From: Amaricoccus macauensis
GTDB lineage: Bacteria > Pseudomonadota > Alphaproteobacteria > Rhodobacterales > Rhodobacteraceae
Assembly (NCBI RefSeq): GCF_014201905.1
Contig: NZ_JACHFM010000003.1
Span: forward strand, 496,001-560,000
Direction: 5' to 3'
Length of the DNA stretch: 64,000 bases
Shown here one piece after another: positions 16,605-25,363 of this stretch (positions are counted from its first letter, which is position 1; each line of letters starts with the position of its first letter). The notes below the pieces were generated by a model. That model did no database searches. It worked only from the letters and a program-made list of their open reading frames with translations, and had not been told where the DNA came from. Position numbers and translations under genes: made by a program.

Positions 16605-17087
16605 TCAGCCGCCGATGATGGCGAGGGTCGCGAGTTCCAGCGCGACGTCGACGCTTCTCGCGCGGACCCGGTCGCGGCCGAGGGCGCCGAATTCGCGGCG
16701 CTCGGTGCGCACGACGTCGCGGGTTGCGATGGCGAACCAGACGAGCCCTTCGGGCTTGGCATCCGACGCGCCCGGCCCGGCCACGCCGGTGATCGCGACG
16801 GCGACGTCAGCGTCGGACGCAGCGAGGGCGCCCTCTGCCATGGCGCGGGCGACCGGCTCGGAGACCGCGCCATGCTCGGTGAGCATGACCTGCGGCACGC
16901 CGAGCATCGCCACCTTCGCGGGGTAGGAATAGGTGACGAAGCCGCGGTCAAAGACGTCGGACGAGCCGGGAATGTCGGTGATCGCCCCGGCGACAAGGCC
17001 GCCGGTGCAGCTTTCGGCGGTCGCGACCTTCCAGCCGCGGGCGCGGGCGGCGTCGAGCAGTGCCCGGGCTCGGGTCTCGGCGATCAT
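16605..17087 (-). CDS. pncC: nicotinamide-nucleotide amidohydrolase (CinA C-terminal family)
   Basis: Enzyme of 160 residues that deamidates NMN to NaMN in the pyridine nucleotide cycle. It has the CinA-C signature A-T-A-E-S-C-T-G-G-L-V-A-G near residue 25 and the middle motif A-I-T-G-V-A-G-P-G-A-S near 100. Only the C-terminal CinA domain is present, the normal short form. The start codon overlaps the pgpA stop (ATGA), giving a coupled ispDF-pgpA-pncC order on the minus strand. Confidence 0.9.
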   Translation of the reverse strand: MIAETRARALLDAARARGWKVATAESCTGGLVAGAITDIPGSSDVFDRGFVTYSYPAKVAMLGVPQVMLTEHGAVSEPVARAMAEGALAASDADVAVAITGVAGPGASDAKPEGLVWFAIATRDVVRTERREFGALGRDRVRARSVDVALELATLAIIGG

Positions 17088-17575
17088 GCGAGCCACCCGT
17101 GGGCGATGCCGGCCATCACGGTGACGGCGAGCGCGGTCAGGATGCCGGCGATCACGTCGTCGAGCATCACCCCCGCGGCGCCCCGTCGCCGGTCAGCCCA
17201 TCCGACGGGCCCCGGCTTCCAGATGTCGAGCAGGCGGAAGATCACGAAGGCCGAGACCCAGCCCGGCCAGGGAAACAGCGAGGCCGGCGCGTCGTTCAGC
17301 CAGAGGCCGAGCGACAGCGGAAAGAGCGCGATCCACATGCCCACCACCTCGTCGATAACGATCCACGAGGGGTCGAACTTGCCCGGGCTCCCGACCTCGT
17401 GCTGCGCGGCCCAGAGCCCGGCCGCGAAGGCGATGACCGTGGCGATGGCGAGGAGCGGGAAGCCGCCCAGCCAGTGCAGCAGATAGCCGATCACGAGCGC
17501 TGCGAGCGAGCCCCAGGTCCCCGCTCCGACCGGTGCGAAGCCGACCCCGCCGAAGCTGCCGACGATGCGTCTCAT
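17084..17575 (-). CDS. pgpA: phosphatidylglycerophosphatase A
   Basis: Inner-membrane phosphatase of 163 residues that makes phosphatidylglycerol from its phosphate. It shows the family motifs G-F-A-P-V-G-A-G-T-W-G-S near residue 12, and I-V-I-D-E-V-V-G-M-W near 72, plus a later F-R-L-L-D-I-W-K-P-G-P. Three or four hydrophobic helices are visible. The start ATG follows the ispDF stop by 14 bases. It overlaps pncC at its end. Confidence 0.92.
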   Translation of the reverse strand: MRRIVGSFGGVGFAPVGAGTWGSLAALVIGYLLHWLGGFPLLAIATVIAFAAGLWAAQHEVGSPGKFDPSWIVIDEVVGMWIALFPLSLGLWLNDAPASLFPWPGWVSAFVIFRLLDIWKPGPVGWADRRRGAAGVMLDDVIAGILTALAVTVMAGIAHGWLA

Positions 17576-17589
17576 GGCGTCCCTACCTC

Positions 17590-18747
17590 TCAGGCCTGCA
17601 CGAGGGTTGCGGTGGCGATCGCGGCGATGCCCTCGCCCCGGCCGGTGAAGCCGAGCCGCTCGGAGGTCGTCGCCTTGACGCTCACCCGGTCGGCGTCGAT
17701 GCGGCAGATGCGCGCGAGCTCCGTGCGCATCGCTGCCGCGTGCGGCCCGATCTTCGGCGCCTCGCAGATCAGTGTCACGTCGCAATGGGTGAGGATGAAG
17801 CCGCGTTCCGCCACGCGCGCGATCACCGCGTCCAGGAATATCTCGGACGCCGCGCCCTTCCACTGCGGGTCGCTCGGCGGGAACCAGCGGCCGATGTCGC
17901 CCTCGGCCAGCGCACCGAGAAGCGCGTCCGTCAGGGCGTGCATGCCGACGTCGGCGTCGGAGTGCCCGACAAGGCCGTGGTCGAAGGCGATCCGCACGCC
18001 GCAAAGCATGACCCCGTCGCCTGGCCCGAAGGCGTGCACGTCGAAGCCGTTGCCGGTGCGGATATCCATTGCTGCCCTCGCGAGTCGGTCGGCCCGGGCG
18101 AGATCCCCGGGCGTGGTGATCTTGAAGTTCGTCTCGTCGCCCGGAACCAGCCGGGTGGCAAGCCCCGCGGCGTGGGCGACGGCCACATCGTCGAGGGCGG
18201 CGCCGGTGTGCGCCCGGTGCGCGGCGAGGATGGCGTCAAAGCGGAAACCCTGCGGCGTCTGGGCCCGCCAGAGCGCGTCACGCGGTACCGCCACTTCGGC
18301 GTGGTTCGCATCCGCGCGCCAGAGCGCGTCAACGACCGGGAGGGCCGGGAAGGCCGCGGGCGCCTCGTCGAGCGCCGCAAGCACCGAGAGGGCCACGGAG
18401 GCCGGCAGGAAGGGGCGTGCGGCGTCGTGGATCAGCACGCGCTCGGGCGCCTGCGGCTCCAGCGCCTCAAGCCCGGCGCGCACCGAGGCGGCGCGCTCGG
18501 CGCCGCCGGTGACCGGCGGGAGCAGGCGCGGATCGGAAAGACCTTCGACGGCGTCGGCATAGCGGGGGGCATCGTCGGGATGGATCACCACGATGACGCA
18601 GTCGAGTTCCCCGATGGCGAGCAGCGCCTCGATGCTGCGGCGCAGCATGGCGCGCCCGGCCACCGGGAGATACTGTTTCGGGATCGCCCCGCCCAGCCGC
18701 TCGCCCCGGCCTGCCGCCACGATCAGCCCCGCCGTGCGTCTGCTCAA
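17590..18747 (-). CDS. ispDF: bifunctional IspD/IspF isoprenoid enzyme
   Basis: One 385-residue protein with two enzymes of the MEP isoprenoid pathway. The N-terminal IspD part (MEP cytidylyltransferase) has the nucleotide loop A-A-G-R-G-E-R-L-G-G-A-I-P-K-Q, I-H-D-A-A-R-P-F and T-P-Q-G-F. The C-terminal IspF part (MEcPP synthase) starts near R-T-G-N-G-F-D-V-H-A-F and contains the zinc ligands in D-V-H and G-H-S-D-A-D-V-G-M-H-A-L. Fusion is common in alphaproteobacteria. The TTG at 18747 is the best start because the frame upstream has no IspD similarity, but it is not certain. Confidence 0.93.
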   Translation of the reverse strand: MSRRTAGLIVAAGRGERLGGAIPKQYLPVAGRAMLRRSIEALLAIGELDCVIVVIHPDDAPRYADAVEGLSDPRLLPPVTGGAERAASVRAGLEALEPQAPERVLIHDAARPFLPASVALSVLAALDEAPAAFPALPVVDALWRADANHAEVAVPRDALWRAQTPQGFRFDAILAAHRAHTGAALDDVAVAHAAGLATRLVPGDETNFKITTPGDLARADRLARAAMDIRTGNGFDVHAFGPGDGVMLCGVRIAFDHGLVGHSDADVGMHALTDALLGALAEGDIGRWFPPSDPQWKGAASEIFLDAVIARVAERGFILTHCDVTLICEAPKIGPHAAAMRTELARICRIDADRVSVKATTSERLGFTGRGEGIAAIATATLVQA

Positions 18748-18861
18748 GTTCGACCCATCCCTGCTGTCGCGCGCCTTATAGGGCGAAAGGCCGGGCGGCC
18801 ACAACGCCGACGGCCGATGCGGGCCGCGGGCCTCCCCGACAGTTCTGTGAGGTGGAGGCGC

Positions 18862-18890
18862 TTGCCAGCTATGCCGCACTGCGGTAGGAA
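18862..18890 (+). promoter_or_regulatory. possible promoter of the ntrBC operon
   Basis: TTGCCA at 18862-18867 and TAGGAA at 18885-18890 are 17 bases apart in the 273-base gap between divergent ispDF and ntrB. I see nothing else in this gap; the dusB/nifR3 gene that often precedes ntrB is absent. Confidence 0.25.
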
Positions 18891-19020
18891 TGATGTGAGT
18901 GCTCAACGAATAAGCGCACAGTGCTGAACCCGGGCGCAGAGCGGGGACAATGCCTAAAATATCAGCGGGTATGACGACGAACGCATGATGGACGGCAGGT
19001 GTGGCATGGAAGCAGACACG

Positions 19021-20100
19021 ATGAGCTTCGAGGCACTTTGGGGTGCGATACCGTACCCCGCGCTGGTGCTGGACGGTGCCGACACGATCGTGACGGCCAA
19101 TCCGGCCACCGAAAGCTTTGCATCCACCTCCCTGCGCCAGATGGCTGGCCGACCGCTCGGCCGCTTTCTCGGTGCCGACAGCGCCGTGCTCGACATGACC
19201 CGCCAGGCGCGGCGCGATGGCGTTTCGGTGGCGCAGTACGACATCATGGTGGGCTGGGCCGATCAGCCGCCGCAGCTTCACGACGTCCATGTCACGCCGC
19301 TGAACGACGACGGCGGCATCATGATCCTGATGCATCCGCAGGGCATGGCCGACAAGATGGACCGGTCGCTTGGCCATCGGTCCGCCGCGCGCTCGGTCAC
19401 AGGCATGGCCGCGATGCTCGCCCACGAAATTCGCAACCCGCTCGCCGGGATATCCGGGGCTGCGCAACTTCTCGAGATGACCCTTGGCGATGATGACCGC
19501 GAGCTCACCGGCCTCATCCGGGCCGAGGCGGCGCGGATCGGCAAGCTCGTCGACCGGGTGGAGCAGTTCGGGGATCTGCGGCCGGCTCAGCGCAGGCCAT
19601 TGAACATACATGACGTTCTGGATCGCTCCCGCAGGGCGGCGCAGGCGGGATTCGCGGCGCACGCGCGCTTTACCGAGGAGTTCGACCCTTCGTTGCCGCC
19701 AACGGCCGGGGACCCGGACCAGTTGCTTCAGGTGTTCCAGAACCTTCTCAAGAATGCCGCAGAGGCCGCGCCGCGCGTCGGAGGTGTCATCTCGATCTCG
19801 ACGGCGTATCAGCCAGGGGTGAAAATGACACGGCCAGGAGGCCAAAGCGAGAGCGTGCCGCTGGTGGTGACGATTGCAGACAACGGGCCGGGAATACCGG
19901 AGAATATCATCCGGGACATCTTCGATCCGTTTGTCAGTTCCAAGGTGAATGGCACCGGGCTAGGCTTGTCGCTGGTGTCGAAATTCGTAGCCGACCACGG
20001 GGGGGTGGTTGAATGTGATAGCCGGTCCGGCAGGACGCGTTTTCGCGTGCGCCTGCCTGTCTGGCGGGGCGATGTCGTCGATGAGGCGGCAGAGGGGTAA
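19021..20100 (+). CDS. ntrB: nitrogen regulation sensor kinase NtrB
   Basis: Cytoplasmic histidine kinase/phosphatase that controls NtrC in response to nitrogen status through PII proteins. The 359-residue protein has a PAS domain at the start, the phospho-acceptor H135 in [10 protein letters not shown], and the ATP-binding boxes [16 protein letters not shown] and G-T-G-L-G-L-S-L-V. Upstream ATGs at 18985 and 19006 are possible; 19021 is chosen because the family usually begins a few residues before the L-W-x-x-x-P-x-P-A-L-V-L-D segment. It is four bases from ntrC. Confidence 0.92.
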   Translation: MSFEALWGAIPYPALVLDGADTIVTANPATESFASTSLRQMAGRPLGRFLGADSAVLDMTRQARRDGVSVAQYDIMVGWADQPPQLHDVHVTPLNDDGGIMILMHPQGMADKMDRSLGHRSAARSVTGMAAMLAHEIRNPLAGISGAAQLLEMTLGDDDRELTGLIRAEAARIGKLVDRVEQFGDLRPAQRRPLNIHDVLDRSRRAAQAGFAAHARFTEEFDPSLPPTAGDPDQLLQVFQNLLKNAAEAAPRVGGVISISTAYQPGVKMTRPGGQSESVPLVVTIADNGPGIPENIIRDIFDPFVSSKVNGTGLGLSLVSKFVADHGGVVECDSRSGRTRFRVRLPVWRGDVVDEAAEG

Positions 20101-20104
20101 GTCC

Positions 20105-21556
20105 ATGGAAGGCACGATCCTCGTCGCGGACGACGACCGCACGATCCGTACGGTTCTGGCGCAGGCATTGACGCGCGCCGGATGCCGGGTGCGGGCAACC
20201 GGTACCGCGACGACCCTCTGGCGCTGGATCGAGGAGGGCGAAGGCGACGTGGTCGTCACGGACGTGATGATGCCCGACGGCGATGCGCTCGACCTGCTCC
20301 CTGCCATCAGGAAGCGCCGGCCCGAGCTGCCGGTCATCGTCATGAGCGCGCAGAACACCGTGATGACGGCGATCCGCGCGGCGGAAGTGGGCGCCTACGA
20401 GTACTTGCCGAAGCCGTTCGACCTGAAGGAGGTGCTGGGACAGGTCTCGAAGGCGCTGAACCAGAAGACCCGCCGCACTCCGGCCGTGGAGGAAGAGGCA
20501 CCGGGGCGCGAGGACAACCTGCCTCTCATCGGCCGCTCGCCGGCGATGCAGGAGGTCTATCGCATCCTCGCGCGGCTCATGAACACCGATCTCGGCGTCA
20601 TGATCACCGGCGAGAGCGGCACCGGCAAGGAACTCGTGGCCCGCGCGCTGCACAACTACGGCCTCAGGAAGAAGGGGCCGTTCGTTGCGATCAACATGGC
20701 GGCGATCCCACGCGACCTGATCGAGAGCGAGCTCTTCGGCCATGAGAAGGGTGCCTTCACCGGTGCAGACCGTGCGATCGCGGGCAAGTTCGAACAGGCG
20801 AAAGGCGGTACGCTTTTCCTCGACGAGGTGGGCGACATGCCGCTCGACGCCCAGACGCGGCTGTTGCGCGTGCTGCAGGAGGGCGAGTTCACCCGGGTCG
20901 GTGGCCGCGAGGTGCAGAGCGCCGACGCGCGGATCATTGCGGCGACGCATCAGGATCTGCGCAACCTGATCAACGAGGGCCGGTTCCGCGAAGATCTGTT
21001 CTACCGGCTGAACGTGGTGCCGATCCGGTTGCCGCCGCTGCGTGAGCGGCTGGAGGACGTGGCGGATCTGGCGCGGGCCTTCCTGCGCCGGGCCGAGATC
21101 GAGGGGCTGCCACGCAAGACGATCTCCAGGGAAGCCCTCGACATCCTGAAGAAGCAGGGATGGTCGGGCAACGTGCGCGAGCTCGAGAACCTGATCCGCC
21201 GGCTCTGCGTGCTCTGCCCCGACGAGGTGATCTCGGGGCAGGTCGTGGCGCAGGAGATCTCCGCCCGGCCGAGTTCCGCCCTGGCCCCGCAGGTTGCCCA
21301 GCCGCAACGGCTCGCCCATGCGATCGAGGCGCATCTGCGGCGCTACTTCGACCTGCACGGCGACGGCCTGCCACCGGACGGGCTTTACGATCGGATCCTG
21401 AAGGAGATGGAACTGCCGCTTATTTCGCTGTCGCTGTCGGCGACACGGGGAAATCAGGTGCGCACCGCCGAGTTGCTCGGGATCAACCGCAACACCCTTC
21501 GAAAAAAGATCAAGGATCTCGACATCCGGGTTACCCGGGGCAAGAGGATGATGTAG
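20105..21556 (+). CDS. ntrC: nitrogen regulator NtrC, sigma-54 type
   Basis: Response regulator of 483 residues. Receiver domain with phospho-site D53 (V-T-D-V-M-M-P-D-G), AAA+ domain with Walker A G-E-S-G-T-G-K-E at 169-176, Walker B at 237-241, and a Fis-type helix-turn-helix at about 450-470. The sigma-54 contact motif G-A-F-T-G-A is intact at 216-221. That matters because the well-studied Rhodobacter capsulatus NtrC lacks this motif and works with the housekeeping RNA polymerase. The RBS is GAGGGGT before the ATG at 20105. Its last codons are duplicated 1.5 kb downstream, at 23004-23041. Confidence 0.95.
   Translation: MEGTILVADDDRTIRTVLAQALTRAGCRVRATGTATTLWRWIEEGEGDVVVTDVMMPDGDALDLLPAIRKRRPELPVIVMSAQNTVMTAIRAAEVGAYEYLPKPFDLKEVLGQVSKALNQKTRRTPAVEEEAPGREDNLPLIGRSPAMQEVYRILARLMNTDLGVMITGESGTGKELVARALHNYGLRKKGPFVAINMAAIPRDLIESELFGHEKGAFTGADRAIAGKFEQAKGGTLFLDEVGDMPLDAQTRLLRVLQEGEFTRVGGREVQSADARIIAATHQDLRNLINEGRFREDLFYRLNVVPIRLPPLRERLEDVADLARAFLRRAEIEGLPRKTISREALDILKKQGWSGNVRELENLIRRLCVLCPDEVISGQVVAQEISARPSSALAPQVAQPQRLAHAIEAHLRRYFDLHGDGLPPDGLYDRILKEMELPLISLSLSATRGNQVRTAELLGINRNTLRKKIKDLDIRVTRGKRMM
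21518..21555 (+). repeat. direct repeat A: 3' end of ntrC
   Basis: This 38-base stretch at the end of ntrC matches 23004-23041 at 32 of 38 positions by eye. It encodes the last residues [12 protein letters not shown]. Confidence 0.7.
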
Positions 21557-21599
21557 CCCGGACCCTCGTCTGTTTCTGTGGTATCCGTGGGGGAGTGCG

Positions 21600-22979
21600 G
21601 TGCTCCGGTCGAGTGCGTTTGTCGCGTGTGTTTTCGCGTTTTGCTTTCCGATGTCCGCGTTTGCAGGCTGCGATGCGCCTCTGCGTGGCAATCCCGAGTC
21701 CTGGCTCCCGGGAACGCCGTTTCCGGTCCTTGATCTCCCGGCGCCCCATCCGGCGTCGGACTGTCCGTTCTATCAGGCGGCATGGCAGACGTTTCTCCAT
21801 GTCTCGCAACCGGGTGCTGACGGCGAGCCTGCGTTCCTGAGCTATCCCGGAATCGGCGAACTGTTCGATCCGGCGGGCGAGGAGACCGACCATCTCGACC
21901 TGTCGGTAAAGGTGGCCGAGGAAGACGGGACAGCGGTGCTGCCGGAGATCGGTTCGGGCGTCGAGCAGGCCGGGCTCGGCGGCCTGCTGATCGACGGGAA
22001 CGGCCGGCCGATCTACTATGCCATCCATCTCAACGACCGCTTCGCCGAGTTCGTGCGGCGCAATGGGCTGACGACGCCCGCGGCGGTGCTCGGCGCCGAT
22101 CCGTCGCTGGCCTTCGACGAGCCCGGCATCATCGAGCTGAAGTCGGCATGGCGTATCCTTGCGCCGGGTGAGGACCGCAGCAGCTACTTCTGGAAACGCG
22201 CCACCGTCCCGCATCTGGTCGCCTCCGACAGAGGGGTGGTGCCCGACCCGTCAGGGCTCTGCGAGACGGTCGATGTGGCGCTCGTGGCGCTGCATGTGGT
22301 CTTTACCATGGAGGGCCATCCGGAATTCATCTGGTCGACCTTCGAGCACGTGGACCGCGAAAAGCGACCCGACAGCGCGCCTGAGGCCGACGCGAACCCC
22401 GAGGCGACCGACCCCGGCTATGTGGCGGATGCCTCCCGGTCGTGGTTGCTCTACCGCGCGGGCGCCACGGCAGCTCACTCCAATCTCGGCGCATTGCGCA
22501 CGGCGGACGAGCTCGCGGCGGCCTTCGACGAGGCGTCCCAGTCCTTCACCCGCAACGGCGGCGCCACGACGCCGATCTACCGCGAATACCCCGCCTCCAA
22601 GATGACGACGACCACGCCTGACGAGGATCTCGAGCTCCTGAATGCCAGCGTGTGGTCGCGCTTCCTGCCGGAGGACTCGGGCGACATGCGCCAGCATTAC
22701 CGCCTGGTCGGCGCCACCTGGCTCGACCGGCCGGACCGGGATTTCGCGGCCGGACGGGAGTTCGTCAACGCGCCCGGCCAGAGCTCCGACGAAGGACCGG
22801 TCGCCGGCGAGGACGCGCTCTCGAGCCTCGCGATGGAGTCCTTCACTCAGTCGACGTACCATAACTGCTTCAGTTGCCACGATACTCAGCTCGTGGTCAC
22901 GGCTGACGGCGGCGAGCTGGAGGCGAAGGCCATCAACGTCAGCCGCGTATTTTCCCGGTTCCTTTCCGGCCACAACTAG
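21600..22979 (+). CDS. secreted c-type cytochrome-like protein of unknown function
   Basis: Protein of 459 residues inserted between ntrC and ntrY. A signal peptide covers about residues 1-22 (cleavage near S-A-F-A-G-C), so it is exported. One heme c site C-F-S-C-H lies at 423-427 near the C-terminus, and a conserved-looking block M-E-G-H-P-E-F-I-W-S-T-F-E-H sits near 237-250. I recognise the general pattern of uncharacterised periplasmic proteins with a single late CxxCH, but not a named family or reaction. The GTG start at 21600 is preceded by GGGGGAG. The gene is flanked by a direct repeat of the ntrC 3' end, suggesting it entered the ntr locus later. Six-coordinate heme ligation cannot be read. 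Confidence 0.75.
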   Translation: MLRSSAFVACVFAFCFPMSAFAGCDAPLRGNPESWLPGTPFPVLDLPAPHPASDCPFYQAAWQTFLHVSQPGADGEPAFLSYPGIGELFDPAGEETDHLDLSVKVAEEDGTAVLPEIGSGVEQAGLGGLLIDGNGRPIYYAIHLNDRFAEFVRRNGLTTPAAVLGADPSLAFDEPGIIELKSAWRILAPGEDRSSYFWKRATVPHLVASDRGVVPDPSGLCETVDVALVALHVVFTMEGHPEFIWSTFEHVDREKRPDSAPEADANPEATDPGYVADASRSWLLYRAGATAAHSNLGALRTADELAAAFDEASQSFTRNGGATTPIYREYPASKMTTTTPDEDLELLNASVWSRFLPEDSGDMRQHYRLVGATWLDRPDRDFAAGREFVNAPGQSSDEGPVAGEDALSSLAMESFTQSTYHNCFSCHDTQLVVTADGGELEAKAINVSRVFSRFLSGHN

Positions 22980-23003
22980 GCATCGGAGGATTCCAGCCGG
23001 TAC

Positions 23004-23041
23004 CTCGACATTCGGGTTACACGTGGCGCGAGAATGATGTA
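23004..23041 (+). repeat. direct repeat B: second copy of the ntrC 3' end
   Basis: Downstream of the cytochrome gene and 37 bases before ntrY lies a stretch that encodes [12 protein letters not shown] and a stop codon (TAA at 23040). The match with the true ntrC end is 32 of 38 bases. Upstream of this block, similarity to ntrC stops abruptly. It is not translated as part of a gene. Confidence 0.7.
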
Positions 23042-23077
23042 AGACGGCCACAGTCGAGCCGGAAAGCGTCACAAAGA

Positions 23078-25363
23078 ATGCGCAGTCACCAACTGACCTA
23101 CGCCGGGCTCCGCCTGGCGCGGTGGCGCAATCGCCACAACCTGCGCCAGGCCACGCTCTGGATCATGGTGGCGCTCGGACCGCTGCTCGCAATCGCGACG
23201 ATGCTCGTCCTCTCGGACATGCAGTGGTTCGGCGGCGGCAAGATGCTGCGGCCGGTTCTGCTCGCGGATTTTGTCTACGCGATCATCGTCGCCGCCTTCG
23301 TGGCGCAGCGGGTCGGCGAGATGATCGCCGCGCGCCGGCGCAAGTCGGCTGGCTCGAAGCTGCACATGCGGCTGGTGCGCTTCTTCACGCTGATCGCGCT
23401 CATTCCGACCGTCCTCGTGGCGGTCTTTGCCACGGCCACGCTGAACTTCGGCCTCGAAGGCTGGTTCTCGGACCGGGTGCACGACGTGGTGACGAATTCG
23501 ATGGCCGCGGCACAGGCCTACGAGGAGGAGCACCGCACCACGCTGCAATCGGACGCGCAGGAGCTCGGGGGCTTTCTCGACGAACAGAAGGAGCGCAATC
23601 CCCTGCTCGCGGGCGGGCAGCTCCGCGACCTGCTGACCCGTGGCCAGTTGCAGATGCAGCGCGCGCTTCCCAAGGCCTACGTCATCGACGGTGACGGTGG
23701 GCTGCGTGCCCGCGGCGAGCGCAGTTACCTCTTCTGGTACACCGCGCCGACACCCGCCGACATGGCCCGCGCGCGGGAAGGCGAGACCGTCATCATCCAG
23801 GACTGGGAGAACAACGAGTTCTGGGCGCTGCTCCGGCTCAAGGCGTTCCCCGATCACTACCTCTACGTCAGCCGCGAGGTCGACGGGAAGATCCTCTCGC
23901 TCCTCGACGAGACGCAGGAGACCGTGCGGCTCTACCAGCAGCTCGAAGCGGATCGCGGGCGGTTGCTCTTCGAGTTCGCGCTGGTCTATCTCGGCTTCGC
24001 CCTCGTGGTGATCCTCGCCGCCATGTGGATGGGCCTCTGGTTCGCCGAGCGGCTGGCGCGGCCCGTCGGCCGGCTCGCCAGCGCTGCCGAGCGGGTCGGG
24101 CGTGGCGACCTGGACGCGAAGGTCCGCGAGGAGCAGGGCGACGACGAGATCGCGCTTCTCGGACGGACCTTCAACGAGATGACCCGGCAGGTGAAGGGCC
24201 AGCGCGACGCGCTGATCGCGGCGAACGACGAGACCGAGCGCCGGCGCCGGCTCTTCGACTCGGTGCTCTCGGGCGTGACGGCCGGGGTGATCGGCCTTGA
24301 CGGCGCCGGCCGCATCGAGGTGATGAACGCCGCTGCCGGGGCGCTTCTCGATCTCGACCCCGAGGTATCGGCCGGAGAGCCCTTCGACGTCACCGTCCCG
24401 GAGTTTGCCGAACTGCTGCACCGCCTCGACACCCGGCGGAACGGCGTCGCTCAGGCCGAAGTGAAGCTGGTGCGGGCCGGACAGGAGCGCGACCTTCTGG
24501 TTCGCATTGCCGCGCGAACGGCCGATGACGGGCGTCTTGAGGGCTTCGTCGTGTCCTTCGACGACGTCACCGACCTCGTTGTCGCTCAGCGCATGGCGGC
24601 GTGGGGCGACGTGGCGCGGCGCATCGCCCATGAGGTGAAGAACCCGCTGACCCCGATCCAGCTCTCCGCGGAGCGGCTCCGGCGCAAGTTCGGGCCGATG
24701 GTCCCCGAGGAGGAGCGCGCGGGGCTTGAGCAGTATGCCGACGTGATCGTTCGCCAGACCAACGACCTGCGCCGCATCGTCGACGAGTTCTCGAAGTTCG
24801 CCCGGATGCCCGCGCCGGAGCGTCGGCCGGTCGACCTCGGCAAGCTGCTCTCGGAGGCTGTGCTGTTGCAGGAATCCGCGCGTCCCGACGTCATCTACCG
24901 GCTGGCGCTGCCCGAGACGCCGGTGCTCGCGCATCTCGACGGCACGATGATCAATCAGGCGTTTACCAACCTGCTGAAGAATGCGGCGGAGGCGATCGAG
25001 GAGCGGCTGACCGCGGCATCCGAAGGCGCCGCCGGTGAGATCCGGGTATCGCTGATGACCGAGCCGGGACAGCTCCGCATCGACATTCAGGACAATGGCA
25101 TCGGCCTGCCCGAGCAGCCCGCGCGCCTCTTCGAGCCTTATGTGACTCACCGGGCGAAGGGGACGGGGCTCGGGTTGCCGATCGTGAAGAAGATCGTCGA
25201 GGAGCACGACGGTACGCTCGACCTTGTCCCGGCGCCGCCGTTCGAGGACGGCGCGCCCCCCGGCGCCTGGGCCCGCATGGTGCTGCCCCAGGCCGCCCCC
25301 GAACACAGCCGTGACAGCGACGAAAAAGCCAAGATTACTGAGAAGTTGAGGGAGAGCCTGTGA
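23078..25363 (+). CDS. ntrY: sensor histidine kinase NtrY
   Basis: Membrane sensor kinase of 761 residues, partner of NtrX. Several membrane segments lie in the first 125 residues, a periplasmic domain spans about 125-300, another helix is near 300-322 and is followed by HAMP, then PAS (about 390-500) and the kinase core with H518 in R-R-I-A-H-E-V-K-N-P-L-T-P and [16 protein letters not shown] and G-T-G-L-G-L-P-I-V. NtrYX links nitrogen use, redox state and envelope functions in alphaproteobacteria. The stop overlaps the ntrX start. Confidence 0.94.
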   Translation: MRSHQLTYAGLRLARWRNRHNLRQATLWIMVALGPLLAIATMLVLSDMQWFGGGKMLRPVLLADFVYAIIVAAFVAQRVGEMIAARRRKSAGSKLHMRLVRFFTLIALIPTVLVAVFATATLNFGLEGWFSDRVHDVVTNSMAAAQAYEEEHRTTLQSDAQELGGFLDEQKERNPLLAGGQLRDLLTRGQLQMQRALPKAYVIDGDGGLRARGERSYLFWYTAPTPADMARAREGETVIIQDWENNEFWALLRLKAFPDHYLYVSREVDGKILSLLDETQETVRLYQQLEADRGRLLFEFALVYLGFALVVILAAMWMGLWFAERLARPVGRLASAAERVGRGDLDAKVREEQGDDEIALLGRTFNEMTRQVKGQRDALIAANDETERRRRLFDSVLSGVTAGVIGLDGAGRIEVMNAAAGALLDLDPEVSAGEPFDVTVPEFAELLHRLDTRRNGVAQAEVKLVRAGQERDLLVRIAARTADDGRLEGFVVSFDDVTDLVVAQRMAAWGDVARRIAHEVKNPLTPIQLSAERLRRKFGPMVPEEERAGLEQYADVIVRQTNDLRRIVDEFSKFARMPAPERRPVDLGKLLSEAVLLQESARPDVIYRLALPETPVLAHLDGTMINQAFTNLLKNAAEAIEERLTAASEGAAGEIRVSLMTEPGQLRIDIQDNGIGLPEQPARLFEPYVTHRAKGTGLGLPIVKKIVEEHDGTLDLVPAPPFEDGAPPGAWARMVLPQAAPEHSRDSDEKAKITEKLRESL

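Noticed and set aside
17060-18927. Two long plus-strand frames across pgpA and ispDF
   Set aside because: Opposite strand of clear pgpA and ispDF; composition is that of antisense frames.
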